A DNA stretch of 64,000 nucleotides from Chitinophaga sp. XS-30 (GTDB taxonomy: Bacteria; Bacteroidota; Bacteroidia; Chitinophagales; Chitinophagaceae): the NCBI RefSeq assembly GCF_008086345.1, contig NZ_CP043006.1, positions 1,362,032 to 1,426,031 of the forward strand. The letters are read 5' to 3'. Positions 1 to 8,201 of the stretch are shown piece after piece. The translations under genes and the position numbers were made by a program. Each line of letters opens with the position of its first letter. The first letter of the stretch is position 1. The notes below the pieces were generated by a model. It saw only the letters and a list, made by a program, of their open reading frames with translations, was not told the origin of the DNA and did no database searches.

Positions 1-524
1 TCAGTTCCGTTATCCAGATCAATGATGCCAATGACGAAAAGGAACTGGAATGGATGGTGCAACGCATGATCAGGGAAACAGCGGACAAGCTGCCCAACTA
101 TGAAGTGGTGTTCCAGAACCTCCTGCAATATTTCCTCGTGATCGCTTCCCGCCATGCGGAAAAAGCGGTACAGGTCATCCCCGAATATCATGCAAAGCAT
201 AACAGCGCGCTCTTTCTCAACTTCAAATCGCTGATAGAGGAGAAATTCACAGCGCTGAAGAACGTATCCGACTATGCAGCGCTGCTGCATGTAAAACCTG
301 TGCTGCTGAACGAGATCAGCAAACAGCTGTCCGGCATCACCGCAGGGGAGCATATCCGCAACCGTGTGATCCTCGAAGCGCAGCGGTACCTCTACAACAC
401 TGATCTTACCGCCAAGGAGATCGCTTACAAGCTCGGTTTTGAAGATCCCCATTACTTCAGCCGCTTCTTTAAAAAATATACGAACCAGTCCCCTTCCGGC
501 TTCAAGGAGCTTGCAAAGGTGTAA
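1..524 (+). CDS. AraC family transcriptional regulator, C-terminal part (5' end outside the window)
   Basis: The frame is already open at the left edge, so this is the C-terminal part (about 173 residues) of a longer protein. The last 90 residues form a double helix-turn-helix of the AraC type, ending in a recognisable block GFEDPHYFSRFFKKYTNQSP, which is the family's second HTH and signature. The visible upstream part is helical and probably belongs to the ligand-sensing domain; the sensed compound cannot be told. The pirin, YceI, nitroreductase and OsmC genes follow on the same strand, so control of that stress group is a reasonable guess but no operator was identified. Family assignment is firm; the role is inference. 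Confidence 0.85.
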   Translation, partial: SSVIQINDANDEKELEWMVQRMIRETADKLPNYEVVFQNLLQYFLVIASRHAEKAVQVIPEYHAKHNSALFLNFKSLIEEKFTALKNVSDYAALLHVKPVLLNEISKQLSGITAGEHIRNRVILEAQRYLYNTDLTAKEIAYKLGFEDPHYFSRFFKKYTNQSPSGFKELAKV

Positions 525-570
525 GGGCTCCCGTCTTGAAAAAAGTCCACCTTTAACGGCAAACTATCCA

Positions 571-601
571 TTCTATTTAGATGTTGTAACATGTATTTTT
601 G
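571..601 (+). promoter_or_regulatory. Bacteroidota-type promoter upstream of first pirin gene
   Basis: A perfect TAnnTTTG -7 box (TATTTTTG) lies at 594-601 and a TTC at 571-573 sits 20 bases upstream where the -33 box is expected. The predicted transcript start, about 606-610, lies between the two candidate ATG codons of the pirin gene (591 and 630), which supports the downstream one. Confidence 0.5.
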
Positions 602-629
602 TGTTGTCATTAAAAACAGGAGGAACAAG

Positions 630-1505
630 ATGGCAACGGTTAAAAAAGCAGCACATGTTTACAAAGGCGCCGCAGCCCATATGGTGGGCGACGGGTTTAA
701 GGTGCAGAACCTTTTCCCCAACGGCAATCGCATCATCGGGAAGCAGCTCAGCCCTTTTTTCCTGCTGGATTATGCCGCTCCCAGCTATTTTCCGCCTTCT
801 GACCAGCCTCGTGGCGTGGATGAACATCCGCACAGGGGATTTGAGACAGTGACCATCGCTTATCAGGGCACGCTGCAGCACCGGGATTCCGGCGGTAATG
901 CCGGCCGTATTGGTCCTGGTGACGTACAGTGGATGACTGCAGCCTCCGGTGTGGTGCACGAAGAAAAACATGATGAGGAATTCACAAAAAACGGCGGTAC
1001 CCTTGAAATGGTACAATTATGGGTGAATCTGCCCAGGGCGCATAAAATGGACAAGCCCCGTTACCAATCCCTGCAAAAAGATGATATTCCCGTTATCCGC
1101 TATGATGACGGCAGTTATGTGCGGCTGATCGCAGGTGAATGGGAAGGGCAGCAGGGGGCGGCAAAAACCTTCACCCCGCTTAACGTTTTTGATATGCAGC
1201 TGAAAGCGGGCAAAACCATTCAGCTCAGTCTGCCGGACGGGCATAATGCCGGCCTCGTGGTGATGAAAGGTGAAGTAAGTATCAATGACAGCCATCAGGC
1301 CAAGGCAGTGGAGATCGCTGTATTTGAGCAGGCCGGTGAAAACATAACGGTCACCGCCCGGGAGGATAGTTCCCTGCTGTTGCTGAGCGGAGAGCCGATA
1401 CAGGAACCCGTCTTCGCTTACGGCCCCTTTGTTATGAATACGAAAGACGAGATCATCACGGCGATAGATGATTTCAACAACGGCAAGATGGGCCGCCTGA
1501 ATTAA
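630..1505 (+). CDS. Pirin family protein
   Basis: This 291-residue protein is a bicupin of the pirin family. The metal-binding set is visible: HPH at residues 66-68 in a HPHRGFETV block, and H110 with E112 in the second strand pair. Pirins bind iron; some act as redox-dependent transcription cofactors and some as quercetin dioxygenases, so the exact role is open. The start at 630 was chosen because a strong AGGAGG lies 7 bases upstream and because the in-frame ATG at 591 is upstream of the predicted transcript start. It is followed by YceI and nitroreductase genes in the same direction, suggesting a stress or redox unit. Confidence 0.88.
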   Translation: MATVKKAAHVYKGAAAHMVGDGFKVQNLFPNGNRIIGKQLSPFFLLDYAAPSYFPPSDQPRGVDEHPHRGFETVTIAYQGTLQHRDSGGNAGRIGPGDVQWMTAASGVVHEEKHDEEFTKNGGTLEMVQLWVNLPRAHKMDKPRYQSLQKDDIPVIRYDDGSYVRLIAGEWEGQQGAAKTFTPLNVFDMQLKAGKTIQLSLPDGHNAGLVVMKGEVSINDSHQAKAVEIAVFEQAGENITVTAREDSSLLLLSGEPIQEPVFAYGPFVMNTKDEIITAIDDFNNGKMGRLN

Positions 1506-1546
1506 GACCACTCTAATCATTTCATAAACTACTAAAAACACAAAAA

Positions 1547-2074
1547 ATGGCAACCTGGAAAATTGATCCCGCGCACAGCGAGATCGAATTCAAAGTAAAA
1601 CACCTGATGATCACCAATGTGACCGGTCACTTCGGGGAATACAGCGCTACACTGGAAAGCGGAAAAGATGATTTCAGCGATGCAGTCATCAGCTTCGAAG
1701 CCGATGTGAACAGCATCAGCACCAAGAACCAGCAGCGTGACGAGCATCTGAAAAGTGCAGATTTTTTTGATAGCGCCAAATATCCGAAGATCACCTTTTC
1801 TTCAACGGAAGTGAAGAAGAAGGATGCAGAGAATTTTGTACTGACCGGAGACCTCACCATCCGCGATGTAACCCGTCCCGTGGAGCTGGAGGTGGAATAT
1901 ACCGGTACGCTGGTGGACCCTTATGGTCAGACCAAGGCTGGTTTTGAGCTGAAAGGAAAGATCAACAGGAAAGATTTCGGCCTTACCTGGTCCGCTACCA
2001 CAGAAGCCGGCGGATTGGTACTGAGCGACGATGTTCGCCTTGTACTGGCCGTACAGATGGTTAAACAGGCATAA
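1547..2074 (+). CDS. YceI family protein
   Basis: At 175 residues this has the usual length of a YceI lipocalin-like domain. It opens with the typical WKIDPAHSEIEFKVKH, followed by conserved stretches such as FDSAKYPKITF, LTGDLTIRDVTRPVEL and INRKDFGLTW. YceI proteins bind long isoprenoid-type lipids in a beta-barrel. No signal peptide is seen, so this copy is probably cytoplasmic, unlike the secreted Escherichia coli protein. It lies 41 bases after the pirin gene and 10 bases before a nitroreductase gene, so the three are probably co-transcribed. The binding partner is unknown. Confidence 0.92.
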   Translation: MATWKIDPAHSEIEFKVKHLMITNVTGHFGEYSATLESGKDDFSDAVISFEADVNSISTKNQQRDEHLKSADFFDSAKYPKITFSSTEVKKKDAENFVLTGDLTIRDVTRPVELEVEYTGTLVDPYGQTKAGFELKGKINRKDFGLTWSATTEAGGLVLSDDVRLVLAVQMVKQA

Positions 2075-2084
2075 AAGCATAACA

Positions 2085-2714
2085 ATGGATATCCTTGAGA
2101 AATTGACATGGCGTTATGCCACAAAGAAATTCGATCCGGCAAAAAAGCTGGATGAAAGGCAGCTGGACAGGATACTCCGTGCCACCCGGCTTTCAGCATC
2201 TTCCTACGGGCTGCAACCCTACAGGATCATTGTGATAGAAGACCCGGCGGTGCGTGAAAAGCTGAAAGCGGTGTCGTACAATCAGTCACAAATAACAGAC
2301 GCCTCCCATCTCATTGTGTTCGCAAGGCATGATCAGTTGAGCCCGGAGCATGTGGAGCGTTATGTTGAAAATATTGCCAGTACCCGAAGATTGGAAAGAA
2401 GTCAGCTGACAGGGTTTGAGAATGTGATGAAAGGAACGCTGAATAGTCTGGATGAAGAAAGAGCCGCAAACTGGACGGGCAAGCAGGCTTACCTGGCGCT
2501 GGGTACGCTGCTCACGGCATGTGCGGCAGATGGCATAGACACTTGCCCGATGGAAGGATTCGATGCGGCCGCATACGATGGGATTTTAGGACTGAAGGAG
2601 AAGAACCTGCGCACGGTAGTAATTGCAGCGGTAGGATTTCGCGCAGCAGAAGACGGTATGCAGCATGCAGAGAAAGTGAGAACGCCCCTCGAAGATTTTG
2701 TTGAAACAGTGTAG
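2085..2714 (+). CDS. NAD(P)H-dependent nitroreductase family oxidoreductase
   Basis: This 209-residue protein has the FMN-dependent nitroreductase fold: an N-terminal WRYATKKFDPAKK segment with the R-x-S/A-type phosphate-binding region, a LSASSYGLQPYR block typical of the NfsB/YfkO subgroup, and a C-terminal glycine-rich strand. Such enzymes reduce quinones, nitro compounds or flavins with NAD(P)H. The ATG at 2085 lies 10 bases after the YceI stop and gives the normal N-terminus; an in-frame ATG at 2031 would overlap YceI by 44 bases and add residues that do not belong to the family. Its substrate is unknown. Confidence 0.88.
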   Translation: MDILEKLTWRYATKKFDPAKKLDERQLDRILRATRLSASSYGLQPYRIIVIEDPAVREKLKAVSYNQSQITDASHLIVFARHDQLSPEHVERYVENIASTRRLERSQLTGFENVMKGTLNSLDEERAANWTGKQAYLALGTLLTACAADGIDTCPMEGFDAAAYDGILGLKEKNLRTVVIAAVGFRAAEDGMQHAEKVRTPLEDFVETV

Positions 2715-2741
2715 TAGAAATGTTTGGGGTTTTACGGTAAG

Positions 2742-2770
2742 ACCGGGAGACGTATGTCCCCCGGTTTTTT
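2742..2770 (+). terminator. Rho-independent terminator after nitroreductase
   Basis: Stem ACCGGG-A-GAC, loop GTAT, then GTC-C-CCCGGT, with one A/C mismatch, followed by six T. It closes the pirin-YceI-nitroreductase unit. Confidence 0.8.
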
Positions 2771-2835
2771 ATTGGTGATAATTCATTAATTTAGACGGCT
2801 CTTAACGAACAAATCACCCACAAAATAATAACACC

Positions 2836-3246
2836 ATGAAAAGATCTGCATCCGCTAACTGGAAAGGTACGGGCAAAGAAGGAAAAGGCACCGTTTCAAC
2901 TGAGACCGGCGTTTTAAAGGATACACAATATTCATTCAGCAGCCGTTTCGAAAGCGGTGCCGGCACTAACCCTGAAGAACTGATCGCTGCGGCGCATGCC
3001 GGCTGTTTCAGCATGAAACTGAGTTTCATCATTTCAGGCGCAGGCCTCACGCCGGGCAGCATTGATACGAAATCGATCGTTACTTTCGAGAACGGCGCCA
3101 TCCCCAATATACACCTGGAAGTAACTGCCAGTGTGCCCGGTCTGGATGCCGAAAAGTTTGCTGAGTTTGCCGAAGATGCGCGCGCCAACTGCCCCATTTC
3201 CAAACTGCTGAATACCAACATTACTATGGATGCCAAACTGGTGTAA
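2836..3246 (+). CDS. OsmC family peroxiredoxin-like protein
   Basis: This 136-residue protein has the OsmC/Ohr layout: two redox cysteines, C57 in HAGCFSMKLSF and C119 in ARANCPISKLL, at the distances expected for the family, with GTNPEELIAAAHA just before the first. OsmC proteins reduce organic hydroperoxides using the cysteine pair; the arginine that activates the peroxidatic cysteine is probably R38. It is a single-gene unit, bounded by terminator hairpins upstream (2742) and downstream (3271). It is closer in look to OsmC (stress-induced) than to Ohr, but that is by eye. Confidence 0.92.
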   Translation: MKRSASANWKGTGKEGKGTVSTETGVLKDTQYSFSSRFESGAGTNPEELIAAAHAGCFSMKLSFIISGAGLTPGSIDTKSIVTFENGAIPNIHLEVTASVPGLDAEKFAEFAEDARANCPISKLLNTNITMDAKLV

Positions 3247-3270
3247 CCAGGCATTCCGGAAACATGGCGA

Positions 3271-3314
3271 AAAGGCCGGACAAGCAGAGGAAACCTGCGT
3301 CCGGCCTTTGTTTT
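3271..3314 (+). terminator. Rho-independent terminator after osmC-like gene
   Basis: A perfect 11-bp inverted repeat, AAAGGCCGGAC at 3271-3281 and its complement at 3299-3309, followed by GTTTTG. It could work in both directions, as A-rich sequence precedes it. Confidence 0.85.
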
Positions 3315-3340
3315 GTGCATCCTTTTGTCGAAATTGTCCA

Positions 3341-3371
3341 TTGCCGGACGGAGGGAATTGACCGACCTTTG
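3341..3371 (+). promoter_or_regulatory. Bacteroidota-type promoter upstream of second pirin gene
   Basis: TTG at 3341-3343, a 20-base spacer and GACCTTTG at 3364-3371 (one mismatch to TAnnTTTG). The predicted start leaves a short leader that contains an AAGGAGGA ribosome binding site about 10 bases before the ATG at 3402. Confidence 0.5.
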
Positions 3372-3401
3372 TGAGAGAAAAAATAATACAAGGAGGACAT
3401 C

Positions 3402-4115
3402 ATGAAAAAAGTAATTCACCGCGGCAATACCCGCGGATTCGCAGACCATGGATGGTTGCAGTCTTTTCATACCTTCAGCTTTGCAGGGTATTATAACCCG
3501 GAGCGTATCCACTTCGGTGCGCTGCGCGTATTGAACGATGATACCGTAAAAGGCGGCATGGGCTTTGGCTCGCACCCGCACGACAATATGGAGATCGTGA
3601 GCATTCCGCTATCCGGTGCACTGGAGCATAAGGACAATACCGGCCGCCACAAGATCATCAATCAGCACGATGTGCAGATCATGAGTGCAGGATCGGGCAT
3701 ACAACACTCCGAATTCAACGCATCAAAGACCGAGCCGGTGAAATTCCTGCAGATATGGCTCTTCCCCAAACAAAAGGATATCACACCGCGCTACGACCAG
3801 AAGACATTTGATCCCGAAGGACGGAATAATCAATTGCAAACAGTTGTTTCCCCCGAAGAAAATGATGCAACGCTCTGGATCAACCAGGATGCATGGTTCT
3901 CGCTCGGTAAATTCGACAAGGACAGGACCATCAGCTATACCCCGAAGCTGGAAGGGAACGGGGCCTATCTGCTGGTATTGAAAGGCAAAGTGGAAGCAGG
4001 TGGTGAAGTGCTTGAAAATCGCGATGCACTGGGCGTTTCCGAATACGGATCATTGGATATAAAGGTGCTGGAGGATGCGGAATTCCTGCTGATGGATGTA
4101 CCTATGCTGAGTTGA
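3402..4115 (+). CDS. Pirin family protein (YhaK/YhhW type)
   Basis: This 237-residue protein is a second, shorter pirin, of the YhhW-like subgroup with a complete N-terminal cupin and a reduced C-terminal one. Metal ligands are visible as H58 and H60 in SHPHDNMEIV and H102 with E104 in IQHSEFN. YhhW-type pirins have quercetinase activity in vitro, but the natural substrate is not known. It has its own promoter and a strong AAGGAGGA site, and is followed by a terminator, so it is transcribed alone. Having two divergent pirins 2 kb apart beside OsmC and YceI suggests a shared stress response. Confidence 0.9.
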   Translation: MKKVIHRGNTRGFADHGWLQSFHTFSFAGYYNPERIHFGALRVLNDDTVKGGMGFGSHPHDNMEIVSIPLSGALEHKDNTGRHKIINQHDVQIMSAGSGIQHSEFNASKTEPVKFLQIWLFPKQKDITPRYDQKTFDPEGRNNQLQTVVSPEENDATLWINQDAWFSLGKFDKDRTISYTPKLEGNGAYLLVLKGKVEAGGEVLENRDALGVSEYGSLDIKVLEDAEFLLMDVPMLS

Positions 4116-4144
4116 TCGTATCATCATCTTGTTAATTATATGAG

Positions 4145-4175
4145 AAAAACCTGTGTCGTTCCGGCACAGGTTTTT
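4145..4175 (+). terminator. Rho-independent terminator after second pirin gene
   Basis: A perfect 11-bp inverted repeat: AAAAACCTGTG at 4145-4155 and CACAGGTTTTT at 4165-4175. The T-rich arm runs into TATATTTG (4175-4182), which itself matches the -7 box and may start the MscS transcript. Confidence 0.85.
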
Positions 4176-4207
4176 ATATTTGCCGGAGGACCAATACGAT
4201 TTGAATT

Positions 4208-5266
4208 ATGGATGAGATTTTACAACAACAGTTCCTGGGCAACAGCGTGCAATCCTGGATCATCGCTTTGCTCATCTTTTTGGGAGGAATGCTGATCATC
4301 AGATTGTTCAGAAAAGGGTTATTGTCCGCATTGAAAAAATGGGCAGAAGGAACGGAAGGCGATTACGACGATTTTATTGTTGCTGAAACAGGGCGCTCGG
4401 TTGTTCCCCTGTTATACTTTGCTGCTTTTTACGCCGGATTTCACTATCTGACGTTCTCTCCGGCAACAATGCGTGTGTTCAAAGCAGCAGCACTGTTATA
4501 CCTGACCTTTTTTGTGGTACGTCTGATCACAGCCGTATTGCAGTTCATTATTATGCAATACCTTTCCCGGCAGGACAATGGTGAGGAAAAGCAGAAGCAG
4601 GTGAATGGCCTCATGATCATCATTTCTGTGGTGATCTGGGCGTTGGGACTGGTATTCCTGATGGACAACCTCGGATTCGATGTTACGGCCATCATCACTG
4701 GTCTCGGTATCGGCGGTATTGCCATAGCATTGGCGACACAACATATCCTGGGTGACCTGTTCAGCTATTTCGTGATCCTTTTCGACCGGCCTTTTGAAGT
4801 GGGGGATTTTATTATTGTGCAGGATAAAGTGGGAACGATCGAATACATCGGCATCAAAACAACGCGGCTGCGCAGCCTAACGGGGGAGGAGATCGTATGT
4901 TCAAACACTGATCTCACCAATTCCCGCATACATAACTTCAAGAAGATGCAGCGGCGGCGGATCGCGTTTAAAATATCCGTTACTTATGATACGCCTCCGG
5001 AAAAGCTGGAACTGATCCCCGGTATGGTGAAACAAATTATTGAAAATGAAGCTAATGTGGCGTTTGACAGAGCCCATTTATTCAACCTGGCTGATTCCTG
5101 GCTGGAATATGAATGTGTGTATTTTGTGGACACGTCGGATTATGTGCAGTATATGGATGCGCAGCAATCGATCAATTTGCAGCTGATCAGGAAGTTCGGC
5201 CAGGAGGGTATCTCGTTTGCATTCCCGTCACAGTCGATCTATCTTAACAAAGTAGATCCGGCATAA
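4208..5266 (+). CDS. Small-conductance mechanosensitive channel family protein (MscS)
   Basis: This 352-residue membrane protein has about four N-terminal transmembrane segments, then the conserved pore-lining helix (VTAIITGLGIGGIAIALATQ) and the MscS beta domain beginning DRPFEVGDFIIV with GTIEYIGIKTTRLRS and the closing SRIHNF. Such channels open on membrane tension and release solutes after hypo-osmotic shock. The C-terminal alpha/beta domain is present and the length is usual for the YbdG/YnaI-like size class. It is a single gene; a TATATTTG box overlaps the preceding terminator and is the likely promoter. Confidence 0.93.
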   Translation: MDEILQQQFLGNSVQSWIIALLIFLGGMLIIRLFRKGLLSALKKWAEGTEGDYDDFIVAETGRSVVPLLYFAAFYAGFHYLTFSPATMRVFKAAALLYLTFFVVRLITAVLQFIIMQYLSRQDNGEEKQKQVNGLMIIISVVIWALGLVFLMDNLGFDVTAIITGLGIGGIAIALATQHILGDLFSYFVILFDRPFEVGDFIIVQDKVGTIEYIGIKTTRLRSLTGEEIVCSNTDLTNSRIHNFKKMQRRRIAFKISVTYDTPPEKLELIPGMVKQIIENEANVAFDRAHLFNLADSWLEYECVYFVDTSDYVQYMDAQQSINLQLIRKFGQEGISFAFPSQSIYLNKVDPA

Positions 5267-5448
5267 ATTTTTAGCGGGACGGGCGGCTCTAAAAGGAAAA
5301 AGTGTCGTAAATTAGAAGTGAAAGGCAGTAAAGTATCGTGAGCATGTACCCGTCTCTTATCTCACACGCAAAGTATATTGACCATTTGGTTCCTTCGGGG
5401 AAGGAAAGACGATTGTTTTAACATTCACAGGATGATTGACACATAAGC

Positions 5449-5877
5449 ATGGGATGTATGACGGAACAAAGCTCCGCATCATTTAACTTAAATCAATACA
5501 TCATGGAAGTACCAACACAGTCCGCTGACCTGCAGGAGCAGATCATTACCTGGAAAGGTGAAGTAGATCATGTGCGCAATGACTTGCGCGCTATGCGTTG
5601 CAGGTTGGAAGAAATGGCCGCACATCAGGCCAACCATGAAAGAATGATACAGACAGAGCATTTTCAGAACCAGTTCATCCGGCAACTGGAAGTGGCAGAT
5701 GAAATGTTCCACGACCTTAAACAGTCTGCCAAAAGCATGGGTAACGGCCGGCCGGCTATTGTGCATGACGACAGGCCTGTGGCCGATTACGATACCTTGC
5801 AGGACCGTATGCAGGTTTTCCACAAACTATATAGTGAATTGAAAGGGGACTTTTCCCGGTTTGAGTCATTCCGGTAA
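5449..5877 (+). CDS. Hypothetical coiled-coil protein
   Basis: I do not recognise this 142-residue protein. It is soluble, with a long heptad-rich region at residues 30-90 (LQEQIITWKGEVDHVRNDL onward), a short glycine-proline break near residue 105 and a second helix to the end. There is no signal peptide. An alternative start at 5503 (MEVPTQSADL) is possible. It is transcribed toward the PAS protein gene on the other strand and the two stop regions overlap by 12 bases. No function can be assigned. Confidence 0.65.
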   Translation: MGCMTEQSSASFNLNQYIMEVPTQSADLQEQIITWKGEVDHVRNDLRAMRCRLEEMAAHQANHERMIQTEHFQNQFIRQLEVADEMFHDLKQSAKSMGNGRPAIVHDDRPVADYDTLQDRMQVFHKLYSELKGDFSRFESFR

Positions 5878-7053
5878 ATTGCCGTTCCGCAGCTGTTTTA
5901 ATTTGTCCCGGATCTTGTGAAGCATCACGTCCAGTTCAGACGTGCTTTCCTGCAGCATGCCAAAGAGCTGGGTGTTCAATGCCGCATCATTGTTTTCCAG
6001 GTCGATCACCGACATAATGCCCAGAATGGAGGCCACCGGTTTTCTGATATCATGTGAATTGATCCGGGCGATCTCCTTCAGCGTTTCATTCTGCTGCTGC
6101 AATTGCTGAATGGATTCTTTTCGTTCGGTAATATCCTGTATCACGCCTATCACACGTACGGCATCCTGTTTTTCGTTGTAGATGATGTGGCCGCGATCGT
6201 GTACATATTTGTAACTGCCGTTGGCGCAACGGAAGCGATATTCGGCTTCCCAGTTCAGCTGTCTGGCGGTGGTGGCTTCGCGGAAGGAGGTGAGCATATC
6301 TCCCGCATCATCCGGATGGATCCTTTCTATCCACCAGCTGCTTTCTTCCTGTATATCCGTTTCTTTGTAACCAAATAGCGAAGAGGGGCCGTGGTTGCGG
6401 GTGACCCGGCCTGATATCATATCCCAATAATAAATGGAGTCCTGTGTTACCTTGGCCAGCAGGTCATACCGCGTACCAATATCCTTTGCGATGATGGTGG
6501 AGCGGATCTCGGCCTCTACGTCCACCGCCATCACCAACCGGGCATCCCGCCCGCCATATTTCGTGCTGTGCGACCAGATCTCTGCGGAAAACACCTCCCG
6601 GTTCTTTTTCTGGTGCTGCCAGATACCGCGGTACACCATCTCCTGCCGGGTGTTCTTCACATCGTCCAGCAGTTGCTGGATGGTAGAGGGTTCCCGGATA
6701 TTGAGAATGCTCATGCGCATAAATTCCTCCTCACTGTAACCGTACTGCCGTACGGCAGCTTCGTTCACGGCGAGGAAGCGCAGTGTTTCCCAATCGTATA
6801 TCCACATGGGAACGGGGTGCTCGTAGAAGAGCTGCCGGTATTCACTACGATTTACCGGGGAGCTTTTTGCCAGCACATACACGAACACAGCAGAAACTGT
6901 GATAAAGGCCGCATGCAGTAGATATTCCAGCAAAGCGGGGCTAACCTGGGGCAGTTGTGCTGAAAGAAAAAGCCATATTCCGCGATAGCCGCACAGCCAT
7001 ATTATTCCAAGCAGGAGATAAAGGCCGGCTGCTTTCAGAGCAGCATAGCTCAT
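5866..7053 (-). CDS. Membrane PAS-PAS protein with histidine phospho-acceptor helix but no ATPase domain
   Basis: This 395-residue protein has two transmembrane helices (residues 8-28 and about 45-62), a first PAS domain (FYEHPVPMWIYDWETLRFLAV), a second PAS with PAC motif (YKYVHDRGHIIYN, VIGVIQDITERK), a short coiled coil and a DHp-like pair of helices with an H-box, NSHDIRKPVASILG, with the histidine near residue 334. It ends about 60 residues later, so the HATPase_c domain is absent: there is no N, G1 or G2 box. It may accept phosphate from another kinase or act as a dimerising scaffold. A start at 7101, directly after the upstream stop, is also possible and would allow translational coupling to the ferredoxin reductase gene. 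Confidence 0.8.
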   Translation of the reverse strand: MSYAALKAAGLYLLLGIIWLCGYRGIWLFLSAQLPQVSPALLEYLLHAAFITVSAVFVYVLAKSSPVNRSEYRQLFYEHPVPMWIYDWETLRFLAVNEAAVRQYGYSEEEFMRMSILNIREPSTIQQLLDDVKNTRQEMVYRGIWQHQKKNREVFSAEIWSHSTKYGGRDARLVMAVDVEAEIRSTIIAKDIGTRYDLLAKVTQDSIYYWDMISGRVTRNHGPSSLFGYKETDIQEESSWWIERIHPDDAGDMLTSFREATTARQLNWEAEYRFRCANGSYKYVHDRGHIIYNEKQDAVRVIGVIQDITERKESIQQLQQQNETLKEIARINSHDIRKPVASILGIMSVIDLENNDAALNTQLFGMLQESTSELDVMLHKIRDKLKQLRNGNLPE

Positions 7054-7101
7054 GGCAATAGTTTGATTGAAATTATGGCATTTTGAGATACCGGCAAACA
7101 T

Positions 7102-8154
7102 TTACCATACCAGTGTGACATTTTTACTTTGTGCATACCCGGTGCAGGTCAGCACCAGTCCCTGGGACAATTCCCTGTCCGTCAGCACTTCGTTAACGGA
7201 CATCCAGACCGATCCTTCCGCACATCGCGCTATGCACGAGCCGCAGACGCCGCCATTGCAGCTGTAGGGCAATTCTATGCCCTGCCGCAGCGCGGCATGC
7301 AGGATGGTTTCATTGCCCGGTACGGGAAAGGTCGTTTCTTTTCCATTGTGCCGGAGCAAAACCTGTTTAATGCCCGTGTCTTGCGGGATGGGGGTCCTGG
7401 CGATCTTCGTTTCGGTATTGACAACAAAGTTCTCTTTGTGCAGCTGCGCATTACTGAAACCCATAAAGGTAAGCGTGAACTGCACCACGCGCATATAGGC
7501 AGCAGGGCCGCAGATGAAGAACTGGGCTTTGTCCCGCTCGTACTTCAGGTGTTGCGGGGCGATCATTTCCAGCAGGCCGTTACTCATCCTGCGATTGGTC
7601 GTAGCAGTATCCGCCGGGTCGCTGAACAGCCAGAGGATGGTCAGGCGGTCCGGGAACTTTTGCTGTAACGCCAGTATCTGTTTCCGGAAAATAGTATTCT
7701 TCTCGTTGCGGTTCGAGTAGATGAGCGTGATGTGGGCGGCTGTCTCTTTGTACAGGGCTTCCTGCAGAATGGAGAACAGGGGTGTAATGCCGCTGCCGGC
7801 GCCAAGCAGGAAGATGTCCCGGCGGGCATCCGGCATACTGTCCAGTGTAAACCTCCCGGAGGGAAGCAGTGATTTTACCTGGTCGCCCACCTGCCAGGTG
7901 CGGTGGATATGACGGGATATCTCCCCGTTCGTGATCTTTTTGATGGTAACAGCCATGAACGGGTCTATGCCCGGGGTCGTGCAAAGCGAATAGGAGCGGC
8001 GGTATTCTTCGCCATTCAATTCAACAAGAAAGGTAAGGAACTGGCCGGCTTTGTACGGAACGGGTCTGCCCTGCACTTCTTCCAGCCGGTAGGTGAACGT
8101 ATCCGGTGTTTCCTGGATAATAGCCGTAATGCGAAGGTGTATATATAGATCCAT
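7102..8154 (-). CDS. PaaE-like ferredoxin-NAD(P)H reductase (FAD/NAD/2Fe-2S)
   Basis: This 350-residue protein has three domains in order: an FAD-binding barrel with RRSYSLCTTPG (residues about 53-63), an NAD(P)-binding domain with GAGSGITPLFS and a CGPAAYM motif near residue 205, and a C-terminal plant-type 2Fe-2S ferredoxin with C-x4-C-x2-C (SCNGGVCGSC) and a last cysteine in VLTCTGYA. This is the layout of the phenylacetyl-CoA epoxygenase reductase PaaE and related electron-transfer proteins. No paaABCD genes are nearby, so it probably feeds another oxygenase or desaturase. It lies 47 bases downstream of dxs on the same strand and ends right where the PAS gene begins. Confidence 0.9.
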   Translation of the reverse strand: MDLYIHLRITAIIQETPDTFTYRLEEVQGRPVPYKAGQFLTFLVELNGEEYRRSYSLCTTPGIDPFMAVTIKKITNGEISRHIHRTWQVGDQVKSLLPSGRFTLDSMPDARRDIFLLGAGSGITPLFSILQEALYKETAAHITLIYSNRNEKNTIFRKQILALQQKFPDRLTILWLFSDPADTATTNRRMSNGLLEMIAPQHLKYERDKAQFFICGPAAYMRVVQFTLTFMGFSNAQLHKENFVVNTETKIARTPIPQDTGIKQVLLRHNGKETTFPVPGNETILHAALRQGIELPYSCNGGVCGSCIARCAEGSVWMSVNEVLTDRELSQGLVLTCTGYAQSKNVTLVW

Positions 8155-8201
8155 TAGATAATTCCGGAGCCGTCTCTGCTGCTGCTCCGTATGATCTGTT
8201 A

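Noticed and set aside
5386..5412. TTCCTT-CGGGG-AAGGAA hairpin before the coiled-coil protein gene
   Set aside because: Only six pairs and no T tract; not enough for a terminator or a known regulatory element.
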